NCBI RefSeq assembly: GCF_008831285.2
Contig: NC_045148.1
Location: 22,563,002-22,627,001, forward strand
Reading direction: 5' to 3'
From: Nymphaea colorata
Lineage: Eukaryota > Streptophyta > Magnoliopsida > Nymphaeales > Nymphaeaceae
DNA: 64,000 bases
Position 1 is the first letter of the stretch; every line of letters starts with the position of its first letter. The notes beneath the pieces were generated by a model. The model did no database searches and was not told the origin of the DNA. It saw only the letters and a list, made by a program, of their open reading frames with translations. This document shows positions 22,063 to 33,880 of the stretch, piece after piece. Position numbers and translations under genes: made by a program.

Positions 22063-23450
22063 ATGTTAGAAAAAACAAAAATGCAAAAAAAAAATATTTA
22101 TTACTTAATTTTCACATGGTTGGTTAAGATGTTTTAACTGTTACCTTATCAATTTTCTCCATAAGTTCTTCATGCTCATAATTTATCATATTTGACTTCT
22201 ATGTCTTCAAGTTGTTTAAGGACGTTTTAAATTATTTTCACATATATTTTTTGATGAAATTATCTTTTTTTAAATACTTGTAAAAAGCAAATAGTATATT
22301 GAACTTTGATTTGTCTATTAACAACTAGTATGTTTGACTTTCGTACATTTTTTACATTAACTATGCATATTGAACATTGATCGGTCTATTTTTAAATAAA
22401 AACATATTTTAATTGAGTAAACTATTATTTCATGATGATCTCTTATTAAGAATTATTAAATCAGGTGACCCATATTGTTTATCATTAGAAAAACACATTA
22501 TTTAATGTCTTTTCATTTCATTGAGTTAATTGAAATAGTTTGTGTTACATCCGTAAAAAGAATATTCAATGATATATCAAGTAATTTATTAGTCCTATTA
22601 TCTTCATTACAATAGTTGTTTTTTTTTACATAAAATTGTATAATTACTCCAATGGTATATAAGATAGTTTATTAAATCGTACGATTTGTTGTTTGCCTAC
22701 TAGTTAGAGGCTTTTGTTTTCAAGTTTGTGAATTATGTGTTATATATCAAATTTCTAAGTTTTTTGAATTAATTGTATGATTATACAAAGTAATTTACTT
22801 GATTGATTAAATAAGTAAATTGATAATTTGATAAATAAACTTTTTTATAAGTGTAGCAGTTTTTTCATATTGAGATTATGCACAATGAAGATGCTTTCAA
22901 CTTAAAATGAATATCATAATACGTTTAAGATTTCTATTTATTATAAAACATTTTTTTTAAGTTAGCTTTTTAAAAAAGTATATTTTTTGCTATCAACTTT
23001 TTTTCCATACGTGATGTATATGCCAATATTTTTTTTAAACCTGCTATGTTTTAAATATATAATATAACTATTCTTGTAACCAATTTGAGATAACGGTCCA
23101 TTAAAAAGTTTGTAGCTATAAAAGTGTATGTTTCATATTTTGAACAATTCCCATTTTGTTGAATTTCTTTGTTGAAGTTTTCTTTACTATTTCACTTAAA
23201 TAAATATATTATTTAAGATATCACGCTTAGTTGATGTGTTTGCTTGATTACAAACAAAATTAATTGAACATAGTATTATTTAACTAATTAATTAGTTTTA
23301 TATGATATAGTTTAAAATATTTTAAGTTAAATGATGTATATGATTTCTATAAGAATATTATTATATGCAACTCCATGGAAGTCAGTTCTTAGTCAGATTA
23401 TACTATATGTAATATTTATGTTCGTTTTGTGTCATGATGTTAAGTTACTG
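22063..23450. other. AT-rich interior of the hAT element
   Basis: Very AT-rich, no ORF of note, no motif of a hAT transposase (no BED finger or C-terminal dimerisation block) seen in any frame by eye. Confidence 0.5.
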
Positions 23451-23882
23451 TGTTACCACCAACTCAGCATTCGGATATTAGTTTGGATATCAGCTCTCAC
23501 CGTTCGGATTCAAATATTAGGCTCCTAGATTTGGATATCAGGTCTCATCATTCGTATTCAGATATTAGGCTACAGGATTCAGATATCAGCTAACGCGGTT
23601 TGGATTCAGATATTAAGCTACACGATTCGAATATCAGCTCTCGTGGTTCGGATTCGGATATCTGGTTATATTTCGGACTCAGATATACTTGTTAAGATAG
23701 TTAGTATCCGATCGGATATTTAGCTAAAACTGAATCCGAATCCCTATCTGAGCGGATGTTATTTCTTAAATCTGAATCCGATGCAATTTCTCAATCGGAT
23801 GTCAAATTATTTACCATATCCGATTTTTTAGAAGCAATTTGGATCGGATATCCGATCCAAATCTGATCCGTTGACATCCCTA

Positions 23883-24160
23883 GCCATTGCATCCCCAATA
23901 AAAGAAATCCAAGTAAATATCCTCATCATATATTTGGATCCGAGATATGCCTTAGGTTTGAACATGTCCACATTAGAAAGGAACATCTGTATATTGGTCT
24001 TCAGTTCGGAGTGGCTGACCACTATCATCGACCTTTTGAGCAAAGGAGCACCAAGTCCATCTTAATTAGTAAAGCCGGTTTTTGAATCGAGTTCACAATG
24101 CTGCCAGTTTGGTAAACCGCCAATCCAATAATCTAAACGATCTACATGCAAATCAGCAAA
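23883..24160. repeat. Right flank of the hAT element, inverted copy at 49113-49420
   Basis: Matches the reverse complement of 49130-49420 base by base with scattered changes, including 'gtttggagtggctgaccact' in the partner against 'gttcggagtggctgaccact' here. It continues the 19.9-20.48 kb segment across the insertion. Confidence 0.8.
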
Positions 24161-24353
24161 AAGAAAAAAATTATAAATTCTATTTTTCTTTCAGAAAAAT
24201 GAACTGAAGAATAGAAAAATTGATTAAGAATAATGAAAAAAGTGCTTTTATAACTAGTAAGAAATGCATAACGAAACAACACGTCGAGTCAACCACCTTC
24301 GATCTCATTCATCAACCATTAATTTCCTGTCCGATTATTGAATCAATGGACAC

Positions 24354-24720
24354 TCAACACAGGAAGCCATCTTGGTCAGATTTCAATGACTTTTGAAACG
24401 AGTGGATGAAACGAGTGAAAATGATCAAACAATAACTAATTAAAAAAGACGATAGAAGAAGAGGAAGAAGGAGAAAAAGAAAGAAGAAGATAAAAAAAAA
24501 GCAACTTTTTTTTTTTAAAAAGTAAGAACACAAACATTTAAAAAAATGGCGAATGGAAGAACAATAAGGGGGAGGAGAAGAAGAAGAAAGAGGAGCAAGA
24601 TGAACTGACTTTTTAAAAGAGGAGAAGAATGAGAAAAAGAGAATAACAAGAGAGGACAAGGAGACAAATAAACTGCAAAGATTTTTCCTGAGGAAAATAC
24701 ATTTGCAAAAAAACACCCAA
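24354..24720. repeat. Purine-rich GAAGAA low-complexity stretch
   Basis: Strong strand asymmetry of A/G over about 300 bases. Three overlapping minus-strand ORFs (Phe/Leu/Ser-rich) come from this composition and are not supported as genes. Confidence 0.8.
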
Positions 24721-24894
24721 GAAAAACTTTGCTTTTAAAAAACTGAGAATGATATATGCGGCTGAGAGAAACATAACCAGTTGAATGACCAAGTCTATGT
24801 TCTGTATAATATGCAATTGCAACAAAGATAATAAAGTAATATACACCTATTTGATAAGTTGACCAACTAACACACACTTGCTTCATAATATATA

Positions 24895-25155
24895 TTGAAA
24901 ATTTTTCACTTATTTAGACAATTTGTAAAAGCTTCAACAGGAGAACTTAGAAAGCAAGTTAATCCTATCAACATGAAGCACTTCGATGTACCCAAGTTGA
25001 AGAAGAACCTACCAATTAGTATAGTTCTATATAGTATTGCATATTTAGGTGTGGAAATCCTTTCCCACCTAACAAAAGGAGAAAAACAAGAAATTCTCGA
25101 GTCAATGGTATTGACTGTAAGTGGCAAGAAAGCACAAAGGGCCTTTTCTGCTTGA
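24895..25155 (+). CDS. Hypothetical 86-residue ORF
   Basis: I do not recognise this protein. It is of ordinary composition (not low-complexity), Lys-rich at the start, with a hydrophobic middle (SIVLYSIAYLGVEIL) and a basic end, closing in two adjacent stops. No copy lies elsewhere in the window, no exon signals or neighbours support it, and overlapping minus-strand ORFs exist. It could be a remnant of an unrecognised gene or element. Confidence 0.15.
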   Translation: MKIFHLFRQFVKASTGELRKQVNPINMKHFDVPKLKKNLPISIVLYSIAYLGVEILSHLTKGEKQEILESMVLTVSGKKAQRAFSA

Positions 25156-25339
25156 TAGAAGAAGAGCAGATGGGAACAAAATTCCAAATGCTTCCAAACA
25201 CTACCATGGACAAAGTTCCACCGTAGAAACCTTCTGGTAAGGATGGAGTCATCCTCTTTTTTAATTTGAGCGCCATGGATAATTTATAACAACAAAGATT
25301 AGGGTAGGATTTTTTGTTTCTGCAATTGTTGGTCAAGGT

Positions 25340-25500
25340 TAGGGGTGGAGCTAATAATTTTTCATGAGAAAGTTTGAATTAAAGTTTCTAAATTTTGACC
25401 AGGGCCGAAATATCATTTTTCAAAATTTTTATGTACAAGAAGTAAAATTTTTTAAAATTTACATGCATTTAAAAAAAAATTGAAGTGCTGGGATTACCTT
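25340..25500. mobile_element. Non-autonomous DNA element remnant ('ggggtggagcta' family)
   Basis: It begins 'aggggtggagctaataattttt' and is followed by AAAATTTT-rich sequence. Related stretches are at 27590-27770 (ending 'gggggccagtgccctgcc') and 42070-42330. This composition and order fit a common plant MITE type. Ends are not precise. Confidence 0.4.
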
Positions 25501-26088
25501 CCCATCACCCAAAGAATATTATTTTAGTTGGTTTCCAAATAAAATCATTATTATAAAAAACCAGTCTCAACGTACCAAACCGGATTGCTTAATTGTTAGA
25601 CTTTGAACCTTATTCAATGTAGTGGTTCCAAACCCAACCCTTTGGCGAGGTTTAGACAGCCATCGATTGCTTAGTTATTTAACGATGTCATTCAAATTCA
25701 TTTGAAAAGTATTGGATCTTATGATGAATGCAGATTTTGATATCCATTTAACATGTGCCTATGGAGACCATGTGGAACTGTGATGAGATGGGGACCTGTC
25801 TTGCACTTACCAATTACTCTCAAATATAAAATTATCGGATATTTATTTCCTCCCTTTGGAAGCCCTGGGAGGACAACGAATGCATTCAGTATTCAGGACA
25901 GTATTTGTTCATAACCAATAAGATGGAGTGCTTTCGGTAAATGAACCAGCCTTCCGAGTGGCAAAGCACGAGTGCAGTTGGCATTTTTCTTTTTCGCACC
26001 AGTTTGAAAAGGTTAGCATCATGATAATGGAGGGCCACAATTACAAATGAGTCGTCGGTGCGTCCAATTCAATTAATAAAAGGTTAGC
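25501..26088. other. Spacer without recognised features
   Basis: No ORF, repeat or terminus recognised. Confidence 0.4.
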
Positions 26089-26089
26089 A

Positions 26090-26495
26090 TCGTGATATCC
26101 GACCGATCCGATTCGAAAAAATCGGATATGGATAAAAATTTAATATCATATCAAGAAATCGGATTGGATTCAGATTTAATAAATGGCATCCGATCAGATT
26201 TGGGTTCAGATATACATAAATATCGGATCAGATTCGTATACGGATTCGTATCGGATTCATTTTTAGACAAATATCCTGTATCTAATGCTTGAAAAATGGC
26301 AAAATCCGGTTCAAAATTTGGATTCAGATATAAATATAAAAATTGGATTTGGATTGTAAAATCGGATTTCGTATTTGGATTTGGATATGACTTTGCTTTA
26401 TTCGAATTCAAATCCGAATATATGAATATCTGAAAAAGCAGATATAGTTAAAGATGTATCTGATCCGAATCCGATCAGTTGTCATCCTTAAATGC
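26090..26495. mobile_element. hAT-like MITE, GGATTCGGAT-rich family
   Basis: Begins 'tgatatccgaccgatccga' and ends 'atccgatcagttgtcatcctta', a decayed form of the TAGGGATGTCAA terminus. Internal words match those at 11100-11430. Two overlapping ORFs on opposite strands come from the repeated words. Confidence 0.55.
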
Positions 26496-26639
26496 CACCA
26501 GAAGGTGGCTCGAAAGCCAGCAATCATTGGACAAATCACGTAGCTGACATTTATATTGTTATTTTTGGCGGAATCAATTCATAAAAGGAAGGAATTTATC
26601 ATGCATTGTCAGCATTGGCGGCCAATGCTCCCCTGTATC

Positions 26640-26710
26640 CACAATTATTGTTATTATTATATTATTTAACAATTATAATAATAATAGTAGTATTATTATT
26701 ATATTGTAAG
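26640..26710. repeat. ATT trinucleotide-rich microsatellite
   Basis: Irregular (TTA)n/(ATA)n run. Confidence 0.8.
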
Positions 26711-26949
26711 GCCTCCTTTCATAGTGTAGGTTGGCAGTTTCATTGATGACTATTCAACTATTCCGCGTAGTAGTTGCAAACATTTTCATGACTGAAGAGA
26801 ACCACCACTTACATATAGGTTGTGAGAAATGACAACCAATTAAATATAATCATAAAAAATGCATCTTTTTATTTTTGAAAAAACAGTGATAAAACATAAA
26901 AAATAAGTCCGCTGAATAAAATGGAAAAATGATGTATATATATATATCT

Positions 26950-27300
26950 TAAGCAGCTGGTTATAGCCATGACTACCGTTTACATATCTCCAAAATTCAA
27001 AAACTAAGATAAAAATGGAATTTTGTTGGCATTTGCATGGATCCAGCTTCTATTCTATAGAAGTTTAACAGTTCAACCAAGTTGTTGGTTATGCATAGTA
27101 CCTAGTTTAGAAATGGTTTCTCGGTTATGCTGGAACTTTTGAATTCATGAAAGAACCTCAAGATTAATTTGAGGCAGGTAATGCATCCTGTTCCTGCTTG
27201 ATCAGGAGCAAGAAACAAACATTCAGTAGTCGACAGCAGAATCACCACCAAATTTCTCAGAAGAAAAGCGGAAGAAATGCTCTCTGTCATTTGATTGTGT
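26950..27300. repeat. Duplicated segment, copy 2 (partner 10735-11040)
   Basis: See the 10735 entry. This copy has an extra 'ttgttggttatgcatagtacc' of about 20 bases absent from copy 1. Confidence 0.75.
27102..27290 (-). CDS. Hypothetical 62-residue ORF with signal-peptide-like start, copy 2
   Basis: Counterpart of 10801-11025, with the same start, hydrophobic segment and CITCLKL motif, but a stop after KPFLN where copy 1 continues LVEVLNF. Unknown protein. The hydrophobic first third suggests a secretion signal if it is expressed at all. No upstream or downstream exon was found. Confidence 0.2.
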   Translation of the reverse strand: MTESISSAFLLRNLVVILLSTTECLFLAPDQAGTGCITCLKLILRFFHEFKSSSITEKPFLN

Positions 27301-28044
27301 TACCTTGTTAGTCAAAAGCAGAATTTATTTCAGGCCCCTACATTTCTTAAGCAAAATCAATCTGTGCAGTAGAGAAGTATCAGCAGAGCTGCAATTAATG
27401 CTGATATACATGGTGATGTTTGCCAAGAATTGGCTCAACCCTTCAAAAGCACACAAAAGGAAGCAAACCAAAACACACAGGTACAGGTTAGCAGTTAAAC
27501 TGCACAAAAAGAGAGTTTAATTTAAGAAATTTCTACGTAAGATCAACAATACTTGCACAAGCATATCAGTGCTCTATAAGTTAGAATGTGTGTGATAGAA
27601 CCGAACTATAGTTTCAAAATTTCAATAGAGACCAAAATTTCAATTTTTTTATATAGGTTAAACTAAAATTTATGAAATTTACATATCAATGTTTGAATTT
27701 TTTAAAATTTTTATGGTGGGGGGCCAGTGCCCTGCCAGCGCCGTGCATCCATCCCTGGTGTGTATTTTAACTAGTGGATCTGTGTAAAGTACTACCACCA
27801 ATTTTGGCTTGATAAATAATATATTGTTAGATGATGTCAAATTTTAATAGTCAGGGGTGCAATATCTCAAAGCATTAACATTGCTTAATGATTTACCTAG
27901 TAATATAAAGGAAAAAGCCAAAAATCAACAATCGAAAATCATAGCAACAAAAGAACATGAACTTAATGAGCTTTCTTTTGGCAATGTTTCATAACATATT
28001 CTCTTGATGTTTTAGTCAATTAAATGGATTTCACTTTTATCAAA
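27301..28044. other. Spacer with one MITE remnant
   Basis: 27590-27770 belongs to the 'gggggccagtgcc' MITE type. The rest holds short overlapping ORFs (27305-27520) without motif and is unassigned. Confidence 0.4.
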
Positions 28045-29217
28045 GTGCTTCCTAAATGTTGTTTGTCACATTCAGGCCTGACTGAATTTCCAAATTGATG
28101 GGATTCCTTGAAACTTTGGGTGCCTTTTCAATTCAGAGTTTTAGATTTAGTGTCTTAGCTCTTTTTATCACTTTCGAAAGTCCCTATATTACCTGCAGCA
28201 GTGAAATCTTTTTTCCGTAGTGAAATAAAATGTGATCAGATCGGAGCTTTCAATAGTCAGATTTCAAGGTCATGTACATTTCGCATCGTCCAGACTTTGC
28301 ATATGACATCTAACAATAAGAGATGGCATGCATAAATCAGCTCATGAACTACATATCTTAAAAATTGACCTGCCAAATTCTGCTTATCTTAATGACTTCT
28401 GTCAATTTTTTGTTCCTTTCCTCGACTGTTTAAATTTACATGCTTTGACCAATGTTCATCAGTTGATTACTAAGCCAAAAAAGATGTGAAACAACATTTA
28501 TAAAAAAGATCTGGCATTTCTACTGTTAACAGCCTTCGCCAGGACTTCCTCGAAAGTTCATAATCTGCTATTTTTTAATACACAAAATCTGCCCTACACA
28601 CACACACACACACACGTACATACACACAATTTGAATTTGATCCAAATCCAATTTTTTTCTCTCATCCCAATCTGAATCTGAAGTCAGATGTCACAATCCG
28701 AATCAGACCTGAATCCTATTTTTATATTCATATCTGAATTTGAATCTGAATCCAAATTTTGAACTAAATCTGGCTGATTTACAAAGTGTAAGAACATTTA
28801 ATATATAATTTGTATTAAAAATTAAGTATGATCTGGATCTGATCGGATATTTTTAATGGCCTTGATATGGAGTACTAACTTGTGTTTTTTCATGCTACTG
28901 CTCTCAAGAAATAGATCTCATAGATAGTAGGCCTCTGACCTGTTATTAAAAGAAACCTCAAGGTAATGCTCTCACTATTTTTCACCTTGCATGTCGATAC
29001 ATCTCTTTTGCAGTACAAAGTGTTGATGTTACAAGAGGAGTTCACCATATAGTCTTCATAAGGATGTGTGATCAAGCTTTTTTGTAAATCGATTCCCTGT
29101 AAGGCTGATTGGGAATGTGAACAACCCCCCTGAGGCTCTGTTTCAGGGTCGGCTTAGATTATGATTTCATCCGTCATTCTTTTGTATCCTCTCTTATGCT
29201 TCTTCCTACATCATACA
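28045..29217 (-). repeat. Inverted copy of the 12.15-13.1 kb module
   Basis: 28050-28510 matches the reverse complement of 12160-12490 and 17320-17640; 29090-29217 matches the reverse complement of 12965-13070. A GGATTC-rich hAT MITE (28620-28870) and a (CA)n run (28598-28618) lie between. The module stops exactly at the LTR start at 29218. Confidence 0.65.
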
Positions 29218-29624
29218 TGTAATCACCTCAAATTTTTCCAAAATTTTTGAAGATCCAAAATGGATGCAAAATCCAAGTTTAGATCCAAATCGAGCATTTC
29301 AGATCCAAAATTCAAATCGCATTTGAAACGACAAAATTTGAGCATCGCGCTTACTTAGGCCTTCCCTTTGTTTTAAAAGCTCATTTCTCTCGCCAAAATG
29401 TGTTTTTAAACCCAAGTCGCACGCTCGCACGAGTCGACAATTGACTAAACCAAATCGGATTTGGAGCAAGTTTGGAATCGCTCAAAATGGAGTCAACCAC
29501 GCATTTGTAACAAAAAAAAGAACCATTTCAATAATTTTATTTTATGAATGACATTTATTTATTTTATCATTTTTTAAATATAAACTAAAAAAAAACATTG
29601 CATTTTTGCGCATCCAGGGACGTG

Positions 29625-29870
29625 CAGTCGAGCGATCATGCATCATGAAATGTGCACACACGCACATAAAAGAGTGATGCACGCGCGATCGTGCAATAAT
29701 GCGTCGCGCAACGCACGCGCGCGGGGGCTGTCACATTAGTGTGACCATGCACGATTGCGCGGTTGTGTGGCGTGTTCTCGTCAGCCGACCATGCGGTCGG
29801 GCAACGACACCCCAGGCGCGATAGTGCTCGATGCTGTTGTCTCCCCCTTTCACCCCACCTTTTTGACCAA
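29625..29870. other. CpG-rich block in the LTR
   Basis: Dense in CG and GCGC words with alternating purine/pyrimidine runs ('gcaacgcacgcgcgcg') inside otherwise AT-rich sequence, 200-450 bases upstream of the TATA box. LTR copy 1 has the counterpart at about 600-800; copy 3 lacks it. ORFs here are by-products of the high GC content. Confidence 0.75.
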
Positions 29871-30078
29871 AAACCGCCCTTTAGGGGGTCGTTTTGGTCT
29901 TTTTGGGTGGGCAAAGACCCAGCTCACTTTTAAAAATGTTTTTACAGGCCTAATGGCATGTAAATACTCATTTCAAACCATTTCCTTTTCAAAATAATTC
30001 AAAATTATGTGAAATTTGGATGAAAATTTTAAAAAATTCAAAAAAAGTTTAAAATTTGGGTTTGGGCTCCAAAATCCT

Positions 30079-30087
30079 CTATAAATA
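30079..30087 (+). promoter_or_regulatory. TATA box of LTR copy 2
   Basis: CTATAAATA, followed within about 100 bases by the CT-rich leader 'gagctttctctctctctc'. Same position as in LTR copies 1 and 3. Confidence 0.6.
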
Positions 30088-30369
30088 CCCCACAATCTCC
30101 CATCTTGGGTAAGAGTTGGCCCTTGGGAGAAACTTTAGAGTATTCTCACTTGAAGACTTAAAGTTTCTCTTGAGCTTTCTCTCTCTCTCTCTCTTCCTCT
30201 TTCCATTTCTCCTCTTCCTCTCCAACTTGAAGCAAGCTAAAACTCTATTGGAGGCATCATCTTGGAGCTTCACTCAAATGGATCTTCAAGTGAAGGTGTT
30301 CAACTTCCCTAGGTCATTTGTCATTAGAGGTATATAATCATCATCCCTCTCATTTCTCCATTCATTTTC

Positions 30370-31400
30370 TTCACTTCTTCATCTCCCCATGGCCAAAGGA
30401 GATAGCACTCAACCTCTGTTTAGAGACAAGAGGATATGCTCAAGTTCACCGGGAGCATGAAAAAATGAGATGATCTTTCATTTCATGATTGAATCATGTT
30501 TTCTCTTTTATTAAATAGAGCATTGTCTTTCTTTCTTTATTTTCTTCTCATCTTCATCTCCCCATGGCCATAGGATATAGCACTCAACCTCCTTTTAGAG
30601 ACAAGAGGCAATGCTCAAGTGCATCGGTAGCATGGAAAGATGAGATGATCTTTCGTTTCGTGATTGAATTATGTTTTCTCTTTTATTGAATATACCATTA
30701 TCTTTCTTTCTCTATTTTCTTCTCATCCTCATCTCCCCATGGCCAAACGAGATAGCACACAACCCCTTTTTAGAGACAAGAGGCTATACTCAAGTGCACC
30801 GAGAGCATGGGAAGATGATATGATCTTTCATTTCAATATTGAATCATATTTTCTCTTTTATTGAATATAGCATTGTCTTTCTTTCTTTATTTTCTTCTCA
30901 TCTTCATCCTTCCATGGCCAAAGAAGATAACACTCAACCTCTTTTTAGAAACAACAGGCTATGCTCAAGTGAAAGATAATATGATCTTTCATTTTGTGAT
31001 TGAATCATGTTTTCTCTTATATTGAACATAGCATTGTCTTTATTTCTTTATTTTCTTCTCCTCTTGATCTCCCCATGGCCAAAGGAGATAGCACTCAACC
31101 TCTTTTTAGAGACAAAAGGCTATGCTCAAGGGCACCGGGAGCATGAAAAGATGAGATGATCTTTCATTTCATGATTGAATCATGTTTTCTCTTTTATTGA
31201 ATATAACATTGTTTTTCGTTCTTAATTTTCTTTTCATCTTTACCTCCCCATGGCCAAAGGAGATAACACTCAATCTCTTCTTAGGGACAAGAGGTTATGC
31301 TCAAGTGCACCGGGAGCATGGAAAGATGAGTTGATCCTTCATTTCATAGTTACATCATGCCCTCCTTCCTAGTTGAATCTTTCCCTTTTCATCATCCTCT
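30370..31400 (+). repeat. Six tandem copies of a 175-bp unit in the LTR
   Basis: The CCCATGG landmark falls at 30386, 30561, 30736, 30911 (TCCATGG), 31072 and 31247. The spacings are 175, 175, 175, 161 and 175; the short one is explained by a small deletion after 'ctcaagtg'. Each unit carries a start codon in good context followed by a short frame MAKGDSTQPL. LTR copy 1 carries a single unit. Confidence 0.9.
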
Positions 31401-31984
31401 CTCTCTTTTCTTACATGAATATTGTCTATGTATTACCCATGTACAGTTGCTTGGTTTTCCGTTTATATGTGAATGTATGATGAGATTGAGAGTGTGGTTT
31501 GGGGTTCTTTTATCTAATCTTTATATTAATTTTTGAGGTTGAGACTTGTCCAACCTGAGGGAACCTTCACGAATATGTACATGTTAATAATACATTCTCA
31601 TGTCATTGCATGTAGTTTCCTTCTTAATCACCCAATCAGAAACCCTAAAGAGTGCCTCGTTATGTTGGTTGATTTTCTTCCGTCCCTAACGGTGGTAGAT
31701 TTTTTCTTGTAACAATCCAAATAATAACATTCTATGCTTGTATATAAATCGTATTTTACAAAAAATTTTTAAAAGCAAATTCCATCTCCATTGTGGCTTT
31801 GGAGATTTAGCTTTGCCTCTTGCATGAGTCCAAGCTCCCCTCTAGCCCACATCGAAACTTGAAGTCGGTTATTTTCCATTTCTTGATTTTAAGTCTCATT
31901 TATATACATGAGAATTTTCTTTTCTCTTTTTATGTTTCCACACTTTATTTTACAAATTTTCATATACATATGAATGCATATATA

Positions 31985-32057
31985 CATGTGTTCTATTTTC
32001 TCTCCCTAGAACCTTTTGTTCATCTTTTCAAGATAAATGTTTATCCTACAAATTTCT

Positions 32058-32114
<57 letters not shown>

Positions 32115-32178
32115 TCTATTTTCTCTCCCTAGAACCTTTTGCTCATCTTTTCAAGATAAATATTTATCCTACAAATTT

Positions 32179-32234
<56 letters not shown>

Positions 32235-32235
32235 T
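31985..32235. repeat. Tandem pair of about 120-bp units, each ending in a long TA run
   Basis: 'tctattttctctccctagaa' through 'ctacaaatttcttat' occurs twice, each followed by (TA)n at about 32060-32104 and 32184-32230. ORFs here encode only Tyr/Ile runs. Confidence 0.9.
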
Positions 32236-32795
32236 ATCTTTTTCTTTCCCTCTCTATTTAAGTTAAGACTTCATTTTTAAAAGCTTATAAAAATACGTAT
32301 ACATACATATGGAGAATATATATCTTCTTTTATTTCAAAATCTTTCATCTAATGATCTTTGAAGTATTGTTTTCTCTTTCTTTCTTTCTTTTTATAAGAA
32401 TGTTGCATATCCTCCATTCCTTTAAACATTTTCTCATGATCTTTTATTTACCTACTTCACTAAGACCAAAAATCAAGTAATGACCCAATATTGGATTTAT
32501 GTTTGATGGTCTACAACCCCAATCTATTTTCAAAAACTTTTTCTTCTTATATATGATATTTATCAAAACAAAAATCTTCGATGAATGTTATGGTAGGAAT
32601 GCTCTTACATGAATGTTATGGTAGGAATGAATGATTTTTCTTTTCAATCATATAGGATAAATGCATTCATGCATTCTCACCCACTTAATGTCATTTATGA
32701 TCACAAACACCTCTTCAAACGAACTTAAGCAAGATGAGATGGAACTCTAACTAGGTGGTAACCGAATTAGAGTAAAATCTCAAATCTACTACCAA

Positions 32796-33371
32796 ATTTT
32801 CCTTCCTTTCTTCGATTGTTTAAATTTACATGCTTTCAACAAGTTGATCAGCTTATTACTATGCCGAATATGAAGTGAAACATGTTTTATAAAAAAGAAC
32901 TAGCATTTCTACTGTTAACTTTAAAAAAAATTGAAAATTACAGAATGGGAAATAAGATAAATGAGATAAATGTGTTAGTGATAAGGCAAGATAAGCAACA
33001 ACTAAAAATTACAGAATGGGAACAAGCAATTTGACATTTAGAAAAATGCGAAAAATGGAAAACCACCTTTTTTATTTTCACATTTTTTTCAAAAAAGACT
33101 ATTTTTCTGCTGTTTTATTTAGTGGACTTATTTTTCATGTTTTATCACTGTTTTTCAAAAAAAAAAGTTGTGTTTTTTATATTATTTTTACTACCTAATT
33201 TTGGTTGTCATCAATCATAACCTATATGTAAGTGGTGGTTCTTGTCATTCATGAAAATATTGCTTGATTAGTGCAATATGGGAAGCCACAAACCGAATCG
33301 GGCTGATTCTGATAACACCAATATCGATGGTCTGACCTTTGGTAATAGCTCTATTGTAAATACAAACATGT
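32796..33371. other. Module fragment and AT-rich spacer
   Basis: 32796-32920 is a fragment of the inverted 12.15-kb module ('cttcgattgtttaaatttac'). The remainder is A/T homopolymer-rich with no gene. Confidence 0.5.
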
Positions 33372-33880
33372 AGGGCTGCACAACGAGCCGAGCCAACTCG
33401 GGCTCAACTTAAACCCACTATAAAAAACTCAGCTTGTGCTTGACTCCTTTATAAATGAGTTGAGTTCGAGCTTACAAATATACTCGAAACGATAAATGAG
33501 TTGAGTTTGAGTTTTAGGAACTTGACTCGTTTATACTCGATTCGACTCGATTCACACCAGTATTCAATATAATATTGCAAAAACCAGTTCACTGCATCAC
33601 TGGTTTAAACTTTGAGGGTAAAAAAAATTTTTTACAAGCTACACGAGCTGAACGCTTACACGACCTTAACACTTACACTAGTTAAACGAGTTAATGCTTA
33701 CATGAGCTAATGCCTAAATGAGTTAAATGGGTTGAACGAGTCGATGTCGAGCTTGATTTTATGTAGTCGAGTCAAGCTCGAGCTTGCTATAAGGAGTTCG
33801 ACTCGAGTTTCAACCAAGCTTGAGCTTGATCTCAAGTTTGTTGAGCCTAGCCGAGACGTCGTGTGCAGCCTTACCAACAG
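33372..33880. mobile_element. hAT-like MITE, GAGCTCGA-rich family
   Basis: Both ends are visible: TAGGGCTGCACAACGAGCC at the left and ...CGTGTGCAGCCTTA at the right. It is the inverted counterpart of 2666-3060 and about 100 bases longer at the left. Flanking octamers do not match clearly. Confidence 0.65.

Larger units (their letters stand above)
20482..23882. mobile_element. 3.4-kb hAT-type transposon with captured gene fragments
   Basis: The ends are inverted repeats: TAGGGATGTCAACGGATC starts at 20482 and its complement ends at 23882, with the match running on to about 30 bases. The flanking octamers are GCCATTGA (20474-20481) and GCCATTGC (23883-23890), an 8-bp target duplication with one change. 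The same region exists without the element, inverted, at 49113-49570, where a single GCCATTGC is found; this is a natural empty site. Both subterminal regions (about 400 bp each) are packed with ATCCGAATC-type words. No transposase is recognised; the interior is AT-rich and contains pieces of plant genes, so it is read as non-autonomous. Confidence 0.85.
29218..32795 (+). mobile_element. Tat/Ogre-like LTR, 3'-truncated (LTR copy 2)
   Basis: It starts with TGTAATCACCTCAAATTT at a point where the duplicated module breaks. It shares with copy 3 the TATA region, the 'gagtgc(t/c)tcgt' block, the 'gaagtcgg(c/t)tatttt' block and the 'gtaatgacccaatattgga' block, but stops at about 32795, before the terminal part ending in CA. 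It is longer than copy 3 up to that point because of the 175-bp tandem units and AT runs. No coding sequence or second LTR is attached. Confidence 0.75.

Noticed and set aside
20482-23882. Reading the 3.4-kb element as a Mutator (Pack-MULE)
   Set aside because: The target duplication is 8 bp and the termini are TAGGGATGTCAA with short inverted repeats and subterminal words, which fits hAT better than the long-terminal, 9-bp Mutator type.
24354-24886. Three minus-strand ORFs rich in Phe, Leu and Ser
   Set aside because: Produced by a GAAGAA purine-rich tract.
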